Shown piece after piece: positions 18,687 through 27,093 of a stretch of DNA of 64,000 nt. The notes under the pieces are model-generated. The model was not told the origin of the DNA. It saw only the letters and a list, made by a program, of their open reading frames with translations, and did not search any database. Source of the DNA: Massiliimalia sp964370215 (GTDB taxonomy: Bacteria > Bacillota > Clostridia > Oscillospirales > Ruminococcaceae); the NCBI GenBank assembly GCA_964370215.1, contig CAYJIM010000004.1:1-64000 (forward strand). The letters are read 5' to 3'. The translations under genes were made by a program, and so were the position numbers. Each line of letters begins with the position of its first letter. Position 1 is the stretch's first letter.

Positions 18687-19506
18687 TGGGTTCGTCCTTT
18701 CTCAAGACAATTTCCATTTGATTGAAGGGGATGCTGATGTCATGTTCATCAAAGGTTTCCTTGATGTTTTCCAAGAGATTATATCTTGTCGGCCAGTAGT
18801 CATCGGTATTCACCCAAACCTTGACGGTTAAGACAATGGCACTCGCACCATGCTCCATCATGCGCACAACCGGCTCTTTGCCCTCTTGATCCTTTAAAAT
18901 GAGTGCCTCTTTTTGGATCAAGCCTTCGATGAGGCGGATCGCTTGACGAAAATCATTGTGATAGGAAATGGAAACCAGTAGGTCCAACCGTCTGGTGCCG
19001 GCAGATGTAAAATTGGTGATTTTATCCTGTGTTAAATTACCATTTGGAATATAGATGGATTTGTTGTCAAAGGTCATGATTTTGGTGGTCATGATACTGA
19101 TGCGATCCACCGTACCCTCCACATCTTCAAACATGATATAGTCGCCGACTTCAAAGGGTTTGGTAAACAGGAGAATGACCCCTCCGGCAACGTTTGCAAA
19201 ACTGTTTTGTATTGACAAACTGATGGCAAGACCAATGACGCTGAAAGCCGCTAAAATAGAGGTGGTCGGTACGCCGAATACTTGCAACACCGTCATCCCC
19301 AATACGACATACAATAGGACATTGAGCATCGACAGAATAAATCGATGTAGCGTTACGCTAACAGGACTTTTGGCAAGTGCTTTTTTCGTGACATTCACCG
19401 TCAAGCGAATGAGAAAAATACCAACAACGACAATGATGGCAGAGGTGATGATGTCCCCGCCGTGGGTTTCAAAAAAGGTACCAATGCTTTCCAATAAGAC
19501 TTCCAT
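18679..19506 (-). CDS. mscS: Small-conductance mechanosensitive channel (MscS family)
   Basis: A 275-residue protein with three N-terminal transmembrane helices. The pore-lining third helix covers ILAAFSVIGLAISLSIQNSF (about 84-103), followed by the family-typical beta domain KPFEVGDYIMFEDVEGTVDRI (about 115-135) and PNGNL (about 153-157). It is a homoheptameric channel of the cytoplasmic membrane that releases solutes on hypo-osmotic shock. Length is close to E. coli MscS. It is first in a two-gene minus-strand operon with the CBS protein. The 228-base gap to the next gene holds the divergent promoter of the activase operon. Confidence 0.92.
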   Translation of the reverse strand: MEVLLESIGTFFETHGGDIITSAIIVVVGIFLIRLTVNVTKKALAKSPVSVTLHRFILSMLNVLLYVVLGMTVLQVFGVPTTSILAAFSVIGLAISLSIQNSFANVAGGVILLFTKPFEVGDYIMFEDVEGTVDRISIMTTKIMTFDNKSIYIPNGNLTQDKITNFTSAGTRRLDLLVSISYHNDFRQAIRLIEGLIQKEALILKDQEGKEPVVRMMEHGASAIVLTVKVWVNTDDYWPTRYNLLENIKETFDEHDISIPFNQMEIVLRKDEPNA

Positions 19507-19656
19507 AAAAACTTCCTTTCAATTATCCTCTAAGGAGAATAAGACTTTTGTTCATTGTAATGCAAAAACATCTAGAAGTCAACGTCGGAAAGATGAAGAT
19601 TTTCGGAAAATTTACGGAGAATTTACTTAAATTCGCACAAATACCCCATAAATGAC

Positions 19657-19685
19657 TTGCGAAAAATGGCTAATCGCAGTATAAT
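19657..19685 (+). promoter_or_regulatory. Promoter of the acyl-CoA dehydratase activase operon
   Basis: TTGCGA-N17-TATAAT. The -35 falls inside the longest open frame, so the true start must be further downstream, at 19735. Confidence 0.8.
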
Positions 19686-19734
19686 ATTAAGCAGTGAACG
19701 TAAAATATATAAACAAAGAGGAAGGGTATCATTC

Positions 19735-22677
19735 ATGGGAATCTCAGTCGGGGTAGACATTGGGTCTACCACAGCAAAATTGGTGGTTATTCAGGATCGC
19801 GAAGTAGTATTTGAATGTTACGAGCGACACTTTTCACAGGTGCGACAAAAAACATTGGAATTGATGCAACGTGCAAAACCCTTTTTGGAAGGACAAGTCA
19901 TTCAAGTCGCCATCTCCGGTTCAGCAGGATTGGGTATGGCAAAATCCGCCGGCATTCCGTTTGTCCAAGAGGTGTTCGCAACTAGTGAATTGGTGCGCAA
20001 TACCATTTCCGATACCGATGTCGTCATTGAGCTCGGTGGAGAAGATGCCAAAATCTTATTTTTTGATGACTCTAACCGTTTTGAAGAACGGATGAATGGA
20101 AGCTGTGCCGGTGGTACAGGTGCCTTCATCGATCAGATGGCGACACTTTTGGCAGTACAGCCATTGGAACTGGATCGGCTAGCAAGTGCCTGTCAATCCA
20201 TTTACACCATTGCCTCTCGCTGTGGGGTGTTTGCCAAAACAGACATTCAGCCTTTGTTAAACCAAGGGGCACGCAAAGAGGATATTGCAGCAAGTATTTT
20301 TCAAGCGGTTGTAGATCAAACCATTACCGGCTTGGCGCAGGGACGAAAAATTGAAGGGAAGGTGTTGTTCCTTGGCGGACCGCTTTTCTTTTTCAAAAGT
20401 TTGCAACAACGCTTTGTGGAAACGTTGAAACTGGATGAGGCACACGCGGTGTTCCCAGAGTGGGCACTGTATGCGGTTAGTATGGGGGCGGCAATTTATG
20501 CCACCGAACAAGACAAAACCTTTACTTACGACAACTTATTGGCCTTGCTTTCGGAAACGACTGAAGAGGCACCAACTACTTTGCGGTTAGAGCCGCTCTT
20601 TTTCGATGATGCGGATTATCAAGTATTTCGTGACCGTCACCAAAAGGCGGACGTCAAACAATTGGACATCAATGGTTATGAAGGGACAGCATTTTTGGGG
20701 ATTGACTGTGGTTCTACCACCACAAAACTCTGTCTCATCGATGATCAGGGACAACTGCTTTATACCTACTACAATTCCAACAAGGGGAATCCGGTAGAGG
20801 TGGTCAAAGGACAACTGGAAGAAATCTACAAACTTTGTGGTGATCGCATCACCATCGGTGCCAGTGCTGTCACTGGGTATGGGGAAGAACTCATCAAGCA
20901 TGCGCTGCATGTGGATTTGGGATTGGTTGAAACCATGGCGCACCTGCGTGCCGCCAAGCACTTTAATCCAAAAGTGGATTTTGTGTTGGATATCGGTGGG
21001 CAGGACATCAAGTGTTTTAAAATTCACAATGGCATGATCGATCATATTATTTTGAATGAAGCCTGCTCGTCGGGTTGTGGCTCTTTCATCGAAACTTTTG
21101 CAAAATCGATGGGGCACACTGCACAAACCTTTGCAAATGAAGGGCTGTTTGCTGCCCATCCGACCGATCTCGGCTCTCGTTGCACTGTGTTTATGAATTC
21201 CTCGGTCAAACAGGCACAAAAGGAAGGGGCTACTCTTGCGGATATTTCGGCAGGACTTTCCATCAGTGTCACCAAAAATGCTATTTATAAAGTCATTCGT
21301 GCCGTCTCCAAAGAGGATTTAGGGGAACATATTGTGGTACAGGGCGGTACGTTTTTGAGCGATGCAATTTTGCGAAGCTTTGAAATAGAAATTGAGCAGG
21401 AGGTTGTCCGACCTTCGGTTGCAGGATTGATGGGGGCATATGGTGCGGCGTTGTATGCCAAAGAATTGCCGGTTTCCAAATCTTCGCTGATCGATGTGGC
21501 AGGACTTGCACGATTTGAGCACCGCAGTTCCACGGCCAAATGTGGTCTTTGTAGCAACCGCTGTAATTTGACCATCAATGTGTTTGAGGACAATCGCAAA
21601 CTCATTTCCGGCAACCGCTGTGAAAAACCCCTGGGCATCAATAAAGGGGTCAAGGTGCCGAACATGTTCCACTATAAGCTGAAAAAGATCAAAACGCTAC
21701 AAAGTATGGATGGTGGGCTCGGGAAAATTGGGATCCCGTTGGGGCTTAACATGTATGAAAATCTGCCATTTTGGCATAGTTTCTTGACGACCTTAGGGTT
21801 TGAAGTGGTGCTGTCTGATATTTCCACCAGAGCACTCTACCGATTGGGACAGGACACCATTCCGTCTGACACCGTTTGTTATCCGGCAAAACTTATGCAT
21901 GGGCATATTGTCAATCTCATTGAAAAAGGGGTTACCCGTATTTTCTATCCCTGTATGCCGTATAACTTTGATGAAAAAATCGGGGACAACTATTACAACT
22001 GTCCGGTGGTTGCTTATTATCCGGAATTGTTGGAAGCGAACATGCAGCAGCTAGAAGAGGTATCCTACCTACACGGCTATTTTGGCCTTCACCGCATGAA
22101 CGACTTTAGTAAAAAAGCCTTTGCCTATTTTTCAGAACACTTTGGTGTGTCCAAAGTACAGGTCAAACAAGCGACCAAAGCGGCGTACCAAAGTTATGAG
22201 CGATACAGACAAGACCTGCGTGATGAAGGGGCGCGTGTGATGGCACATGCCAGAGCACACGGACAAAAGGTTGTGGTGCTTGCCGGCAGACCCTATCACA
22301 TTGACCCGGAAATCAATCACGGTTTGGATCAACTCATTGCCTCTTTTGACCTTGCAATTGTGACAGAAGATGCCGTGGCACATTTGGGCAATGTGCAAAA
22401 AGTCAATGTGCTCAATCAATGGACCTATCATGCAAGATTGTATCAGGCGGCAGACTATGTGGCGAAGAATGAGGATATGGAATTGATCCAAATTGTCTCG
22501 TTCGGTTGTGGCATTGACTCCATTGTTGCCGATGAGGTGCGCTCCATCTTGGAGCATCAAGGCAAAATGTATACGCAATTGAAAATTGATGAAATCAACA
22601 ACCTGTCAGCCATTCGTATTCGTATTCGTAGTCTATTGGCTGCAATTGAAGAGAAATCAAAGAGAAAGGGCAAATAA
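19735..22677 (+). CDS. 2-hydroxyacyl-CoA dehydratase activase-like protein, double BadF/BadG domains
   Basis: A 980-residue protein with two tandem ASKHA ATPase domains of the BadF/BadG/HgdC type. Each has its phosphate-1 motif (DIGSTTAK near 8, DCGSTTTK near 325) and an Fe-S cysteine region (NGSCAGGTGAF near 120; NEACSSGCGSF near 442). From about residue 600 a third domain begins with CGLCSNRCNLTI and continues in the DUF2229-type dehydratase-related region. Simple activases hydrolyse ATP to push electrons into 2-hydroxyacyl-CoA dehydratases; for this large form the substrate is unknown. The downstream gene, two bases away, carries the remaining dehydratase-like part. Many clostridia have a single protein of about 1400 residues covering both. 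Confidence 0.82.
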   Translation: MGISVGVDIGSTTAKLVVIQDREVVFECYERHFSQVRQKTLELMQRAKPFLEGQVIQVAISGSAGLGMAKSAGIPFVQEVFATSELVRNTISDTDVVIELGGEDAKILFFDDSNRFEERMNGSCAGGTGAFIDQMATLLAVQPLELDRLASACQSIYTIASRCGVFAKTDIQPLLNQGARKEDIAASIFQAVVDQTITGLAQGRKIEGKVLFLGGPLFFFKSLQQRFVETLKLDEAHAVFPEWALYAVSMGAAIYATEQDKTFTYDNLLALLSETTEEAPTTLRLEPLFFDDADYQVFRDRHQKADVKQLDINGYEGTAFLGIDCGSTTTKLCLIDDQGQLLYTYYNSNKGNPVEVVKGQLEEIYKLCGDRITIGASAVTGYGEELIKHALHVDLGLVETMAHLRAAKHFNPKVDFVLDIGGQDIKCFKIHNGMIDHIILNEACSSGCGSFIETFAKSMGHTAQTFANEGLFAAHPTDLGSRCTVFMNSSVKQAQKEGATLADISAGLSISVTKNAIYKVIRAVSKEDLGEHIVVQGGTFLSDAILRSFEIEIEQEVVRPSVAGLMGAYGAALYAKELPVSKSSLIDVAGLARFEHRSSTAKCGLCSNRCNLTINVFEDNRKLISGNRCEKPLGINKGVKVPNMFHYKLKKIKTLQSMDGGLGKIGIPLGLNMYENLPFWHSFLTTLGFEVVLSDISTRALYRLGQDTIPSDTVCYPAKLMHGHIVNLIEKGVTRIFYPCMPYNFDEKIGDNYYNCPVVAYYPELLEANMQQLEEVSYLHGYFGLHRMNDFSKKAFAYFSEHFGVSKVQVKQATKAAYQSYERYRQDLRDEGARVMAHARAHGQKVVVLAGRPYHIDPEINHGLDQLIASFDLAIVTEDAVAHLGNVQKVNVLNQWTYHARLYQAADYVAKNEDMELIQIVSFGCGIDSIVADEVRSILEHQGKMYTQLKIDEINNLSAIRIRIRSLLAAIEEKSKRKGK

Positions 22678-22679
22678 CC

Positions 22680-24026
22680 ATGGCCAAATTAGTATATGCC
22701 AAAGACGGCAGACTGCTTTTTACCAAAGAAATGAAGCAAGAAGGGTACACCCTTTTGGCACCGAATATGCTTCCGGTGCATTTTAAACTCTTTAAAATGG
22801 CATTCAAACTCCATGGTCTCAATGTTGTCCCATTGGAGACGACCGGCAGAGAAATCATCAATGAGGGTTTGAAAAACGTACACAACGATACCTGTTATCC
22901 GGCATTATTGGTCATCGGACAGCTGCTGCATGCACTCAAAAGTGGTCAGTATGACCTCAACAAAACAGCGGTCATGATCACCCAAACAGGGGGTGGTTGT
23001 CGTGCATCCAACTATATTCACTTACTGCGCAAAGCAATGAAAAAGAGCGGGCTTGAACATGTCCCAGTCATTTCGTTGAATCTTTCCGGTATGGAAAAAA
23101 ATCCGGGCTTTCACATGAGTGTGGGGATGCTGAAAAAATTGGTGTACAGCATTCTGTACGGTGATATTTTGATGTTGATTGCCAATCAGGTGCGCCCTTA
23201 TGAAATCGAACATGGATCGGCCGATCGATTGGTGGATCAGTGGGTTGAAACATTGGAAGAGGACTATAAGCACCGTTCCGGTGTGACCTATCGTCGTGTC
23301 AAAGAAAATTTTGGTCGTATTGTCACTTCTTTTGCTGCCATCAAAACAGATCGTACCGTCCAAAAAATAAGAGTCGGCATTGTAGGTGAAATTTACGTCA
23401 AGTATGCCCCACTTGGCAACAACAGTTTGGAAAAATTCCTGCAACAGGAAGAGGTGGAACCGGTCGTGCCGGGATTGCTGGACTTTGTCATCTTTAAAGT
23501 GGACAACCGCTATGAAGATCCGGCACTTTACGGTGGTGGATTTTTGAAACGATGGATTTGTGGCATCATTGAAAAACGTCTGTTTTCTTGGCAACAAGAT
23601 ATGATTGATGCAGTCAAACAAGTGCCGGAATTTCGTCCGCCACAGCGCTTTGATCACACCAAAAAGCTGGTCAAAGGGTACGTTGGCTACGGCAATAAAA
23701 TGGGGGAGGGGTGGCTGCTCACCGGTGAGATGCTAGAACTCATCGACAGTGGGGTCGGCAACATTGTCTGCACCCAACCGTTTGGCTGTCTGCCAAACCA
23801 CATTGTCGGCAAGGGGATGATGCGAAAAATCAAGCAAAACCATCCTTCGGCGAATATCGTTGCCATCGACTACGACCCCGGTGCGACTGCCATCAATCAG
23901 GAAAACCGCATCAAACTGATGATTTCCAATGCCAGAAGAATGCAAAAACTCGGCACGGTCAAGCGCACGACCAACAGCATCCAACTGGATAAAAAAGAAA
24001 AAGTATTGACCGGCACCGATCAATAA
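22680..24026 (+). CDS. 2-hydroxyacyl-CoA dehydratase-like subunit (activase partner)
   Basis: A 448-residue protein matching the C-terminal part of the large clostridial activase/dehydratase proteins. Cysteines at NDTCYPA (about 64-70) and GGGCRASNY (about 103-111) are probable Fe-S ligands. TQPFGCLPNHIVGKG (about 361-375) recalls the dehydratase D-subunit fold. It begins two bases after the stop of the upstream ATPase gene, so both are on one transcript and probably form one complex. No carboxylate- or CoA-specific context is present nearby, so the reaction is unassigned. The transcript appears to end at the hairpin at 24043-24079. Confidence 0.8.
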   Translation: MAKLVYAKDGRLLFTKEMKQEGYTLLAPNMLPVHFKLFKMAFKLHGLNVVPLETTGREIINEGLKNVHNDTCYPALLVIGQLLHALKSGQYDLNKTAVMITQTGGGCRASNYIHLLRKAMKKSGLEHVPVISLNLSGMEKNPGFHMSVGMLKKLVYSILYGDILMLIANQVRPYEIEHGSADRLVDQWVETLEEDYKHRSGVTYRRVKENFGRIVTSFAAIKTDRTVQKIRVGIVGEIYVKYAPLGNNSLEKFLQQEEVEPVVPGLLDFVIFKVDNRYEDPALYGGGFLKRWICGIIEKRLFSWQQDMIDAVKQVPEFRPPQRFDHTKKLVKGYVGYGNKMGEGWLLTGEMLELIDSGVGNIVCTQPFGCLPNHIVGKGMMRKIKQNHPSANIVAIDYDPGATAINQENRIKLMISNARRMQKLGTVKRTTNSIQLDKKEKVLTGTDQ

Positions 24027-24042
24027 GTATAGTAAACCAAAC

Positions 24043-24079
24043 AATGGACACACTACCGAAAAGAAGGGGTGTGTCCATT
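24043..24079 (+). terminator. Hairpin that ends the activase operon and encloses the next gene's ribosome binding site
   Basis: An 11-bp stem (AATGGACACAC with GTGTGTCCATT) followed by TTTTGTTT, a standard intrinsic terminator. The loop holds AGAAGGGG, the apparent ribosome binding site of the following gene, so the structure may both stop transcription and limit translation of readthrough RNA. Confidence 0.72.
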
Positions 24080-24937
24080 TTGTTTCAGCGGTATAAAACA
24101 TTTTTAATCGCCTTTGTGGTGTCCATTTTACTATTCGGCGCCATGTTTGCCGTGGCGCTCTATCTCATGCGACAGCGAGACTTTTTGCCGGTTGCACAGG
24201 AGGTGCAAAACCTGCCGGTGGATCAATATCAACCGGCGGAGGAAGACAATATGTCGGTGGCTTTGATGTTGTGTGAGGAGCGCAATGCACTACCCGTCAG
24301 CTACTTTTACTTGAAATTTGATGTGGTACAGGGCAAACTGTTTATTTTGGAAGTACCAAAACAAACAGTGGTGACGGTGGATACCAGAACCCAAACGGTA
24401 GAACGGTTTTATGAATATGGGGGGATGGAATACGCCGCCATTGCCATCGGTACGCTGTTTGATGAAATTGACTGTCGATATGTACGTGCAGATCGTGAGA
24501 CATTGCAATCGGGCATTGATATACTGGAAGGGATTCCTTATGAATTAGATGTGCCCATGCAGACTGAACATTACTTGTTTGATGCCGAGGAGATACAATT
24601 GGACGGTCGTCGCATGGCAGATCTGTTGTTGACTCCGCTGTTTGAACCCAAAGCGGATCTTGTTTCAGCACTTTGCTCTATGCGTTTGAATGAAAGCAAG
24701 TTGGATCGACTGGATTGGCTTTATGAGGCATTGTTCAAAGCGGATACCGACATCACGGAGGAGCACTTGCAAAACCGTGCGGAGGCGGTGGAAGATGCAC
24801 TCTCTCATCCATTGGTGACGGTCTCCTTTTCGATGGATGGTATCATGGCAGATGATCAATTTTTATTGGATCAAACAACGATGCGCAGCATCTGCAATGA
24901 AATCAATCCGATGGAAACGGAAAAACCAAACACTTAA
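24080..24937 (+). CDS. LytR-CpsA-Psr-like extracytoplasmic protein, catalytic residues not recognisable
   Basis: A protein of about 285 residues with one N-terminal transmembrane helix and an external domain. The order of elements resembles the LCP family: a beta strand in the position of the usual LLGVD, LFILEVPKQTVVTVD in the place of VSIPRDT, YEYGGMEYAAIAIGTLFD like the HAYxYGGP helix, then ILEGIPYELDVPM like LGGVTVDVP. The conserved arginines and aspartates that bind polyprenyl pyrophosphate are not evident, so transferase activity is doubtful. Start TTG at 24080 is inferred from AGAAGGGG ten bases upstream; the ATG at 24044 is in a terminator stem and lacks a ribosome binding site. Its end overlaps the convergent gene by four bases. 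Confidence 0.6.
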   Translation: MFQRYKTFLIAFVVSILLFGAMFAVALYLMRQRDFLPVAQEVQNLPVDQYQPAEEDNMSVALMLCEERNALPVSYFYLKFDVVQGKLFILEVPKQTVVTVDTRTQTVERFYEYGGMEYAAIAIGTLFDEIDCRYVRADRETLQSGIDILEGIPYELDVPMQTEHYLFDAEEIQLDGRRMADLLLTPLFEPKADLVSALCSMRLNESKLDRLDWLYEALFKADTDITEEHLQNRAEAVEDALSHPLVTVSFSMDGIMADDQFLLDQTTMRSICNEINPMETEKPNT

Positions 24938-25332
24938 AGCAAAATATAACAGAGCGCCAAAATCAGTTTATGGTCGGCACCCTCACGCAATAAAATCAAG
25001 AGCAGTGCAAGAATTAGCGCTTGCTCTTCATCGATGCCGAACTGCGCCAACAAACCCGTTTCATCCCCATCGCCTTTTTTGCCCAAAAGGGAGGAGAGCA
25101 GTCCACCAAGACCGTTACTGGGCGGCGTTGGCGTGGTGGGAGGGGGAACCGGTGGTGGCGGTGCTTGATTGGTTTGTCCGTTTGCAATATCCTGCATCGG
25201 TGGTGTTCCGATGGGTGGTGTCGTGGGTTGTCGGACACGTTCTTGTGAGCGACGCTGCATTTCCTGCACTCTTCGGATGGCATCCTGTTGCATACGTAGC
25301 ATTTCTCCACTACTGTAACCGCTATTTGCCAT
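24934..25332 (-). CDS. Unknown protein with proline-rich linker and hydrophobic C-terminus (third gene of cluster)
   Basis: A 132-residue protein not recognised as a named family. The first 35 residues are rich in Q, R and M (probable helix). Residues 36-70 are a proline/threonine linker, then comes a glycine-leucine segment (GLGGLLSSLLG), and the last 35 residues are strongly hydrophobic with EEQALILALLLILLREG and LILALCYILL. The C-terminus could associate with the membrane or a hydrophobic partner. It overlaps the upstream gene by 11 bases and belongs to a three-gene minus-strand operon whose members share Q/M-rich helices. A sporulation role is a guess only. Confidence 0.6.
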   Translation of the reverse strand: MANSGYSSGEMLRMQQDAIRRVQEMQRRSQERVRQPTTPPIGTPPMQDIANGQTNQAPPPPVPPPTTPTPPSNGLGGLLSSLLGKKGDGDETGLLAQFGIDEEQALILALLLILLREGADHKLILALCYILL

Positions 25333-25726
25333 GTAAAAGTCCCCCCAGTAGTCCGCTGTCTTTGATGAGTGGCCAGAGTGCCATCAGGCGTAGTAATTGC
25401 ACGGCACGATCAATTTTTTCCTGTCGCTCCACCCGAAAGTGCGGTTTCAATGCCAACAGTAGACGGGTGTTGTCGTCGTCTTTTTGAAAGGACCCCATCA
25501 TTTGTTGGATCATCAATAGCATGGTCGGGTCAAGGGAAAAGGAGGGGCTTTGTGGCGATTCCTCTTGTGCGGTGTTTGCAGTCGTGTCCGATGAGCCTGA
25601 AAACAAGGCGGACAGATCAGGCATTTGCCCGTTGTCACCACCAAATAAATCCATGACTTGTTTGAGCTGTTGTTGCCCTTCTTCAGTACCCAACACTTGT
25701 TGCATTTGTTCTAATAAATCGTCCAA
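25322..25726 (-). CDS. Unknown small protein (second gene of cluster)
   Basis: A 134-residue protein with an acidic, glutamine-rich N-terminal helix (about 1-30), a low-complexity serine/threonine/glutamate linker (about 40-62), and a C-terminal helical part. LLLALKPHFRVERQEKIDRAVQLLRLMAL (about 88-116) is its most conserved-looking region. I recall similar proteins as uncharacterised genes in other Clostridia, in the same company, but cannot name a family. No signal peptide, cysteines or catalytic motif. It sits 21 bases after the first gene and overlaps the third by 11, so the three are probably translated together. Confidence 0.6.
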   Translation of the reverse strand: MDDLLEQMQQVLGTEEGQQQLKQVMDLFGGDNGQMPDLSALFSGSSDTTANTAQEESPQSPSFSLDPTMLLMIQQMMGSFQKDDDNTRLLLALKPHFRVERQEKIDRAVQLLRLMALWPLIKDSGLLGGLLHGK

Positions 25727-25747
25727 AATAGTCCCTCCTTTCTGATG

Positions 25748-25990
25748 CTATTTGTCTTTTTGAAAAAATTGTTTCATCATTTGTTGTACTTGTGGTGATT
25801 GCATCATTTTTTTGGCGACATCGGGGTTGTTTAAAATTTGTTGAAACCCTTGTGCTTGCTGTGGGGGCAAATTTTTCATGAGTTGATCCAATTTTCCACT
25901 TTCCACTTGCTTTTTGAGGTCATTTGGGTTCATACCGAGTTTTTTACTAGCTTCTTGGATAAGTAAGTTCAAATCCGGTTTATTTGGCAT
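25748..25990 (-). CDS. Unknown small Q/M-rich protein (first gene of cluster)
   Basis: An 80-residue, highly charged helical protein: LLIQEASKKLGMNPNDLKKQ (about 7-26), then KLDQLMKNLPPQQAQGFQQI and a methionine/glutamine-rich end (MMQSPQVQQMMKQFF). The ATG at 25990 is used because AGGAGG is eight bases upstream; a start nine codons earlier has no such site. It resembles uncharacterised clostridial proteins that precede the two following unknown genes. The asparagine-proline-aspartate turn and repeated QQ/MM helices suggest protein-protein binding or self-assembly. No function is assigned. Confidence 0.6.
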   Translation of the reverse strand: MPNKPDLNLLIQEASKKLGMNPNDLKKQVESGKLDQLMKNLPPQQAQGFQQILNNPDVAKKMMQSPQVQQMMKQFFQKDK

Positions 25991-26010
25991 AGACAAATCC
26001 TCCTTTCCAC

Positions 26011-26039
26011 TGGACATGGACGGTTGTACATGGTATAAT
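26011..26039 (+). promoter_or_regulatory. Promoter of the yfcE-birA operon
   Basis: TGGACA-N17-TATAAT with an extended -10 (TGGTATAAT). It lies in the divergent region between the unknown cluster and the phosphodiesterase gene. Confidence 0.75.
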
Positions 26040-26130
26040 TGAACTAATAAATGGGACAGATGTAGATCGCTGCTGTGTTATTCTATGCGAATACTTCAGG
26101 AAAATTGCACACTGTCAAAGGGGAAACAAC

Positions 26131-26619
26131 ATGAGTAAGCGGATTGTTGTCGTGTCAGACAGTCATGGGAAGTATGGCACATTAGAAAAAGTAATCCTCC
26201 GATATAAAGAGGAGGCACATTGTTTTATCCATTGTGGGGATGGCACAAAGGATGTGGTGTTGTTACAACAGAGGCACCCTGACATGGTCATTCATACAGT
26301 TGCCGGCAATTGCGATTGGGATCGTACGTTGCCCATGGTGGGTCAAATCACGGTGGAAGGAAAAGCTGTTTTTTTCACTCATGGACACCGTTATCAGGTC
26401 AAGCAATCATTGGAGGAAATCAAGGCGGCAGCGCGCAATGTCGGTGCTGATATCGTGTTGTTTGGACATACACATCAAGCAATTTCAGGATATGACGATG
26501 GTCTTTATTACCTCAATCCCGGCAGTCTTTCCAGCCCGTGCACCGGCAGACCCACGGTAGGGGTCATTGACATCGGTACGATGGGGATTGTGTGTAATCT
26601 TGTTGAGGTGGCCTATTGA
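26131..26619 (+). CDS. yfcE: YfcE/MJ0936-family metallophosphodiesterase
   Basis: A 162-residue single-domain calcineurin-like phosphoesterase. Metal ligands are visible as DSH (9-11) in VVSDSHG, GDGT near 37, GNCDWD near 59 and the two-histidine sets THGHRY near 84-89 and LFGHTHQ near 110-116. Relatives hydrolyse phosphodiesters such as bis-pNPP in vitro; the physiological substrate is generally unknown. In many Firmicutes it follows rph and a dITP pyrophosphatase, which are not present here. Its TGA overlaps the ATG of birA by one base (TGATG), so the two are coupled. Confidence 0.88.
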   Translation: MSKRIVVVSDSHGKYGTLEKVILRYKEEAHCFIHCGDGTKDVVLLQQRHPDMVIHTVAGNCDWDRTLPMVGQITVEGKAVFFTHGHRYQVKQSLEEIKAAARNVGADIVLFGHTHQAISGYDDGLYYLNPGSLSSPCTGRPTVGVIDIGTMGIVCNLVEVAY

Positions 26620-27052
26620 TGAAAAGTCAGCCGATTTTATATTTTACCTCGTTGGATTCTACCAATACTTATTTAAAACAACACCTGTCGCTGCCCGATG
26701 GTGCCGCAGTATCAGCGGATATACAAACGGCGGGCAAAGGGCGCTTGGGTCGTGTATGGCAAACGCCAAAGGGGAATCTGTCCCTGTCGGTGTTATTCCA
26801 TCAACCACAAGGAGAACTGCTGTTGTACCCATTGCTCTGTGCCATTGCTGTGTGGCGGTTGTTGACACGTTATACCGACAAACCGGTGGGNNNNNNNNNN
26901 NNNNNNNNNNNNNNNNNNNNNNNNNNNNNNNNNNNNNNNNNNNNNNNNNNNNNNNNNNNNNNNNNNNNNNNNNNNNNNNNNNNNNNNNNNGTGGGCAATT
27001 TACCGTACAGAGTGGTGAAGCCTCTGTACGAGGACTATATGGTTATATCTGA
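26619..27052 (+). CDS. birA: Biotin--protein ligase (BirA), interrupted by assembly gap
   Basis: Biotin ligase attaches biotin to carboxylase carrier proteins. The N-terminal 90 residues show the catalytic fold: SLDSTNTYLK (about 11-20), QTAGKGRLGRVW (about 36-47; normally GRGRxGR biotinyl-AMP loop) and GNLSLSVLF. There is no N-terminal helix-turn-helix, so it is a monofunctional ligase rather than a repressor. After the 100-N gap, the C-terminal SGEASVRGLYGYI ends at 27052. The frames before and after the gap differ with 100 N, which means the true gap length is not 100. About 130 residues are missing compared with the family, so the real gap should be nearer 400 bases. A true frameshift cannot be excluded. 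Confidence 0.85.
26891..26990. other. Assembly gap (100 N) inside birA
   Basis: A run of exactly 100 N. Its length is a placeholder: the birA frames on its two sides are not in phase, and more protein is missing than 100 bases could encode. Confidence 0.98.
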
Positions 27053-27093
27053 TCCATACCGGTACTGTCAAATTTGTGTACAGAGGTGTCAAT

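Noticed and set aside
19657..19734. Longer N-terminus for the activase protein
   Set aside because: The extension begins at the -35 of the operon promoter; the ATG at 19735 has a ribosome binding site and starts the conserved domain.
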